Positions 14,412 through 15,428 of a stretch of 15,428 bases of DNA are shown here, piece by piece (positions within the stretch are counted from its first letter, which is position 1; the number at the start of each line of letters is the position of its first letter). A program made the translations under genes and the position numbers. The notes beneath the pieces were generated by a model. The model did no database searches, was not told the origin of the DNA, and saw only the letters and a list, made by a program, of their open reading frames with translations. Where the stretch lies: NCBI GenBank assembly GCA_937967705.1, contig CALCJG010000092.1, forward strand, positions 1 through 15,428. Direction: 5' to 3'. This stretch comes from an uncultured Spirochaetia bacterium (lineage in GTDB: Bacteria; Spirochaetota; UBA4802; JAGODF01).

Positions 14412-15194
14412 TCAATCTTCTGTTGGTTTCAAATTCAGGGACTCGCGGCAAACGATGGACGACAGGGAATACTGGGCCAGGATCTCCAGGGGCCAGCATC
14501 CCAGAAGCAGAAACAGGGGCGGGTAAACGGGATTGTGCCGATAGGTCCATATTTTAGCAAAGTAGGACCCGGCAAACTCCGTAGCGTTCCCCATGACCCA
14601 GGAGGCCAGGATCAGGGCCAGGAGGGTTGGGAGATTCATCTTGCGGGCCGTGTAGAGGCCGAATACGAAGAGTACCCCGTAGAAGACCCAGAACGCCGGG
14701 CCCGTGTCATCCCAATAACTTCCCAGCAGAGCCGGCATCAGGGCCGATACAGCGGTCCAGAGCACAAGATTGAGCCATCGTCGTGACTTGAGCCGCAGAC
14801 GCACGAAAAGTCTTATCAGCACCCTGTCCGCCAGGGCGTAGGTGAGAAAAGCCCCCATCACCCAGAGCCAGACGCCGGTATTATAGGCACCGTTAACCCC
14901 GTTGTAGCGGAACTGACCCGATACGATCCCTATGGTTTCCTTGATGTATTCCAGCACGAAGACCAGGAAGAGATAGGAGAGCAGACGCCGGGTGGTGATG
15001 GTCCAGGAGAATAGAAGGGCCAGCACAAATCCGGCTAACGTTAACACCCAGAAGGGGAAAAAGCGGGCGGCCAGCCATTCCCGGCTGAAGACTATGTAGG
15101 TCTCATGCCAGGCGGTAAAAAGGATTATAAGGAAAAAGAGGGCGATGATGAGGCTGTGGATTTTACTGCGGCTCATTTCGGTTATCTTTGCCAT
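14412..15194 (-). CDS. Eight-helix integral membrane protein of unknown function
   Basis: The 260-residue protein has about eight hydrophobic helices. Two short polar-rich elements look related: E86-x-x-G89-I-V-S-G-Q-F-x-Y, and E206-F-A-G-S-Y-F-A-K-I-W-T-Y about 120 residues later. This suggests an internal repeat of two four-helix units. The E-x-x-G-x-x-x-G-x-x-x-Y pattern faintly recalls the carotenoid hydratase family CruF/DUF422, but the rest does not fit well and no carotenoid gene is nearby, so I do not assign that role. The ATG at 15194 has GGGTGAT just upstream; an internal ATG at 15176 is less likely. It is the first gene of the operon, 15 bases before the DUF362 gene. The AT-rich region upstream should hold the operon promoter. 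Confidence 0.68.
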   Translation of the reverse strand: MAKITEMSRSKIHSLIIALFFLIILFTAWHETYIVFSREWLAARFFPFWVLTLAGFVLALLFSWTITTRRLLSYLFLVFVLEYIKETIGIVSGQFRYNGVNGAYNTGVWLWVMGAFLTYALADRVLIRLFVRLRLKSRRWLNLVLWTAVSALMPALLGSYWDDTGPAFWVFYGVLFVFGLYTARKMNLPTLLALILASWVMGNATEFAGSYFAKIWTYRHNPVYPPLFLLLGCWPLEILAQYSLSSIVCRESLNLKPTED

Positions 15195-15246
15195 GAAATC
15201 ACCCGGCCTTCCGAGAATCGTGGGACAAAGCTCACCTGTTCTTAAC

Positions 15247-15264
15247 CTAATATAAAAATATTAG
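15247..15264. repeat. Perfect AT-rich inverted repeat in the operon promoter region
   Basis: CTAATAT and ATATTAG form 7-bp arms around a 4-base spacer. Minus-strand TATATT (15254-15249), the best -10 candidate for the operon, lies within it. The surrounding 60 bases are strongly AT-rich in an otherwise GC-rich window. The layout fits a repressor or activator site. Confidence 0.45.
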
Positions 15265-15279
15265 CAAATATTTTTTCAG
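15249..15279 (-). promoter_or_regulatory. Candidate promoter of the seven-gene operon
   Basis: TATATT (15254-15249, minus strand) is a good -10 about 55 bases before the ATG at 15194. The -35 is poor: the best is CTGAAA (15279-15274) at 19 bases. The AT-rich stretch upstream could act as an UP element. The weak -35 suggests control by an activator or another sigma factor. Confidence 0.35.
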
Positions 15280-15318
15280 GTAATAGTAATTATTTTTTAC
15301 AGGCGGAAAAGACTCCCG

Positions 15319-15341
15319 GAAAAGGGCGTTCGTTAAACGCC
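15319..15341 (-). terminator. Possible terminator of the right-edge gene
   Basis: On the minus strand GGCGTT, a five-base loop and AACGCC (15341-15325) are followed by C and four Ts. It begins 25 bases after the stop of the partial gene at the right edge. The stem is only 6 bp and the T-run short. Confidence 0.4.
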
Positions 15342-15366
15342 ACACGACAGCCGGCCCGTTATTTCC

Positions 15367-15428
15367 TCAGTAGAGGGTCTTTTCCTTCTTCCAGGGATTG
15401 AGGGTCCAGACCTCCATCACCCCCGACC
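15367..15428 (-). CDS. C-terminal end of an unidentified protein (runs off the window)
   Basis: A minus-strand frame enters at the window edge and ends at a TGA (15369-15367). It encodes about 20 residues ending SGVMEVWTLNPWKKEKTLY. The hydrophobic and tryptophan/proline-rich composition, the stop placement and the hairpin after it look like a genuine C-terminus. It is too short to assign a family. A second open frame here (ending in TAA at 15361-15359) has a composition that looks less like protein. Confidence 0.45.
   Translation of the reverse strand, partial: SGVMEVWTLNPWKKEKTLY

Noticed and set aside
1..15428. tRNA, rRNA or insertion-sequence remnants
   Set aside because: No cloverleaf sequence with a TTCGA arm in place, no rRNA-like block and no transposase or terminal inverted repeats were seen. 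The window looks like stable chromosomal DNA.

Overview
The window is GC-rich bacterial DNA with dense coding. Twelve genes or gene ends lie on the minus strand and one (2504-4528) on the plus strand. The organism looks like an anaerobe or facultative anaerobe. It encodes an H-cluster type [FeFe] hydrogenase domain, two lipoproteins, a 7TMR-DISM/SpoIIE-type phosphatase and a CoA-transferase. That mix fits Spirochaetota best, with a deltaproteobacterial-grade lineage as an alternative. This placement is an inference from gene content, not from a marker gene.

Left block (1-2335, minus). A sigma70-like promoter at 2367-2395 reads leftward into a PLP-dependent enzyme of the ACC deaminase/D-cysteine desulfhydrase family. 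A HAD hydrolase follows, overlapping it by 7 bases. After a gap of 122 bases comes the N-terminal part of an acetyl-CoA hydrolase/CoA-transferase family protein that runs off the window.

Hydrogenase sensor (2504-4528, plus). This is one protein: two 4Fe-4S clusters, an [FeFe] hydrogenase H-cluster domain, a further four-cysteine Fe-S domain and a complete histidine kinase. It lacks the usual proton-relay cysteine (TTCP in place of TSCCP), as sensory group C hydrogenases do. It is best read as a redox or H2 sensor kinase. No response regulator is visible in the window.

Middle block (4536-6433, minus). A lipoprotein carrying a motif known from WD40/caspase-type proteins converges on the hydrogenase gene with only 7 bases between the stops. 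Upstream of it is a small six-helix membrane protein resembling ECF-transporter S components. That gene has its own promoter and a leader of about 108 nt with hairpins and short islands resembling a cobalamin riboswitch.

Right block (6581-15194, minus). Seven tightly spaced or overlapping genes form a probable operon. In transcription order they are an eight-helix membrane protein, a DUF362 protein with an N-terminal four-helix module, a two-module membrane protein, a one-module membrane protein, a large metallophosphoesterase with a membrane hairpin, a 7TMR-DISM/SpoIIE phosphatase and a TPR lipoprotein. The four-helix membrane module appears four times in three consecutive genes. The operon looks like an uncharacterised envelope system joining membrane scaffolds, two phosphatase-type enzymes and a DUF362 enzyme. 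An AT-rich promoter region with a perfect inverted repeat precedes it. At the right edge is the last part of another minus-strand gene.
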